Virus record (IMG/VR): IMGVR_UViG_3300036791_000758
Coordinates: 1-21,633 of that record
DNA from: a virus
DNA: 21,633 nt
Direction: 5' to 3' (one strand)
The first letter of the stretch is position 1; each line of letters opens with the position of its first letter. Shown here piece after piece: positions 20,862-21,633 of this stretch. The translations under genes and the position numbers were made by a program. Under the pieces are notes generated by a model that was given only the letters and a program-made list of their open reading frames with translations, searched no databases and had not been told where the DNA came from.

Positions 20862-21040
20862 AGGACTACATCAGCGACGTGCTGGCGGCGGCTCGACTAC
20901 GGATCAAGCCCGGCACGCTGGCGAACTGGCGGTGGCGTAAACATGGTCCCGCCTACTTCAAGATTGGCAACCAAGTCTTGTACAAGCCGGCCGATGTCGA
21001 TAGTTGGATCGAAACTCAACGCCGTAGTCCCAGGTCGTAG
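20834..21040 (+). CDS. Second MerR/excisionase-like HTH protein
   Basis: Predicted 68 residues with an HTH_17-type winged helix: LRIKPGTLANWRWRKHGPAY, then FKIGNQVLYKPADVDSWIE. This is the classic pattern of AlpA/Xis-like proteins, in fact closer to it than the gene at 16527. It could be the true excisionase, or a regulator of late genes. Its start overlaps the previous stop by eight bases. Confidence 0.78.
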   Translation: MSSPDNPGYQDYISDVLAAARLRIKPGTLANWRWRKHGPAYFKIGNQVLYKPADVDSWIETQRRSPRS

Positions 21041-21049
21041 CCTTGCGCC

Positions 21050-21286
21050 ATGGCTATCAGTCACAGTCGCCGCCAGTCGCTGCCAGCCTCGAAGGTTGGC
21101 TACGGCAAGTCGTCGCGGGTTGGTGGTAAGGGTCGTAACGCCTACCCGCTGGACACCAAAGCCAGGGCACGTAACGCCCTCAGTCGTGCGGCGCAGTCGA
21201 AGACGTCCGGTTCGTATCGGACGATCGAACGTAAGGTCAACCGCCTGTATCCGTCGATCACCACCCGTCATCATGCGGGCCGTTGA
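21050..21286 (+). CDS. Small basic protein of packaging region
   Basis: Predicted 78 residues, strongly basic. The middle reads NAYPLDTKARARNALSRAAQ and later TIERKVNRLYPSI, a pattern like the small DUF6582-type domain (P-D-K-AR-ALSR ... I-KV---YPSI) found in several phage proteins. Its function is unknown. It lies just before and overlaps the HNH gene, in the region that flanks cos, so a role in packaging or DNA binding is possible. Codon choice is a little less GC-rich than in the structural genes. Confidence 0.6.
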   Translation: MAISHSRRQSLPASKVGYGKSSRVGGKGRNAYPLDTKARARNALSRAAQSKTSGSYRTIERKVNRLYPSITTRHHAGR

Positions 21287-21572
21287 TCCACGCCTGACGT
21301 CGCCAGCGTGGCGTCGTCTGCGTCTGCTGGTGTTGGACCGTGACGGCCACGCCTGCCAGATGCGTGGTGCTGGCTGCACGCAGGTGGCTACGTGTGTGGA
21401 TCACATCGTCGGCCGCCACGAGGGCGGCGACATGTGGGACCCCCGCAATCTGCGGGCCGCGTGCCGTAGTTGCAACACCCGGGGGGGTGGGCAGATGACG
21501 GGGCGAAGAAAGACGCAAGGTCAGGGGTTGGTCTACCGGCTGGGGGTGGCCGACTATGACACCCGGTTCTGA
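21273..21572 (+). CDS. HNH endonuclease of the packaging module
   Basis: Predicted 99 residues; the ATG at 21273 overlaps the upstream gene by 14 bases. HNH motif: RLLVLDRDGHACQMRGAGC, then C-VDHIVGRHEGGDMWDPRNL (catalytic DH and N) and RAACRSCNTRGG, so the zinc Cys set and the HNH residues are present. In HK97-like phages an HNH protein encoded beside the terminase helps the terminase cut cos. Being the last gene before the window end, with the small terminase first at the other end, fits that role. Confidence 0.88.
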   Translation: MRAVDPRLTSPAWRRLRLLVLDRDGHACQMRGAGCTQVATCVDHIVGRHEGGDMWDPRNLRAACRSCNTRGGGQMTGRRKTQGQGLVYRLGVADYDTRF

Positions 21573-21633
21573 TCGACCCCCGCCAAAAATATTTTGGGGG
21601 CCGATTTTTTGGGGGGCGCCTCGCTGCGCACGC
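21573..21633. other. Right terminal non-coding segment, candidate cos region
   Basis: 61 bases after the last gene, with no gene visible. It holds CCAAAA (21583-21588), ATA, TTTTGG (21592-21597) as an inverted repeat set in C- and G-runs, then GATTTTTTGGGGGG (21603-21616). A-tracts and T-tracts of this kind suggest bent DNA or a terminase/HNH binding site. The last bases (GCGCCTCGCTGCGCACGC) may include the cos overhang, but I cannot place a nick. Confidence 0.4.

Noticed and set aside
20754-21272. Upstream extension of the terminal HNH reading frame
   Set aside because: It overlaps the zinc-knuckle, HTH and basic-protein genes out of frame; the HNH fold begins after the ATG at 21273.
1-21633. 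Direct terminal repeats or CRISPR-like arrays
   Set aside because: The two edges share only a loose CG-N-T6-G resemblance, and no regularly spaced repeats with unique spacers are present.

Overview
The window looks like the complete or nearly complete genome of a small temperate siphovirus with an actinobacterial host. The DNA is visibly very GC-rich. The head and tail module is of the HK97/actinophage type, the lysin is a peptidoglycan amidase, and starts are often GTG with ATGA/GTGA overlaps. No tRNA, rRNA, CRISPR array, insertion sequence or host gene is visible. No mycolyl-arabinogalactan esterase (lysin B) is present, which weakly suggests a host without a mycolic-acid outer layer. The host species cannot be named from the sequence.

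Layout, left to right on the + strand. Positions 61-1726 hold the terminase small and large subunits. Positions 1771-5100 hold portal, prohead protease and major capsid. Positions 5106-6300 hold an Ig-like (IPT/TIG) protein, a head-tail connector and a tail-terminator-like protein. Positions 6312-7827 hold the major tail protein, an HK97-gp10-like protein and the tail assembly chaperones, the second of which is probably reached by a -1 frameshift. Positions 7831-13253 hold a 650-residue tape measure, a Dit-like protein with an N-terminal IPT/TIG domain, a Gp37-like tail protein and a tip protein with a C1q/TNF-like C-terminus. Positions 13268-14597 hold a small acidic protein, the amidase endolysin and a run of tiny membrane proteins (holin region).

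Three genes then run on the - strand: tyrosine integrase (14594-15421), a tandem-domain HNH protein (15504-16154) and a Cro/CI-type repressor (16151-16432). A 94-bp AT-rich switch at 16433-16526 carries two divergent promoter-like sequences, both nearly leaderless, and TGCATA palindromes. From 16527 an early operon runs rightward with almost every gene overlapping the next: excisionase-like HTH, small membrane protein, RecT/Bet annealing protein, a replication protein with a palindrome cluster inside its gene, small zinc-site and unknown proteins, an N6-adenine/N4-cytosine-type methyltransferase, a C5-cytosine methyltransferase, a zinc-knuckle protein, a second MerR-like HTH protein, a small basic protein and an HNH nuclease. 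The HNH gene ends 61 bases before the right edge and the small terminase starts 61 bases from the left edge. HNH next to terminase is the usual arrangement around a cos packaging site, so the window edges are probably at or near the virion ends.

The most interesting observations are: three palindromes centred exactly 24 bp apart inside the replication gene (candidate origin); a repeated start/stop junction element with a GATAA-N6-TTATC-like palindrome at three consecutive genes; an in-frame internal ribosome-binding site in the lysin gene; the repressor-coupled double HNH protein; and IPT/TIG domains next to the capsid and on the Dit protein.
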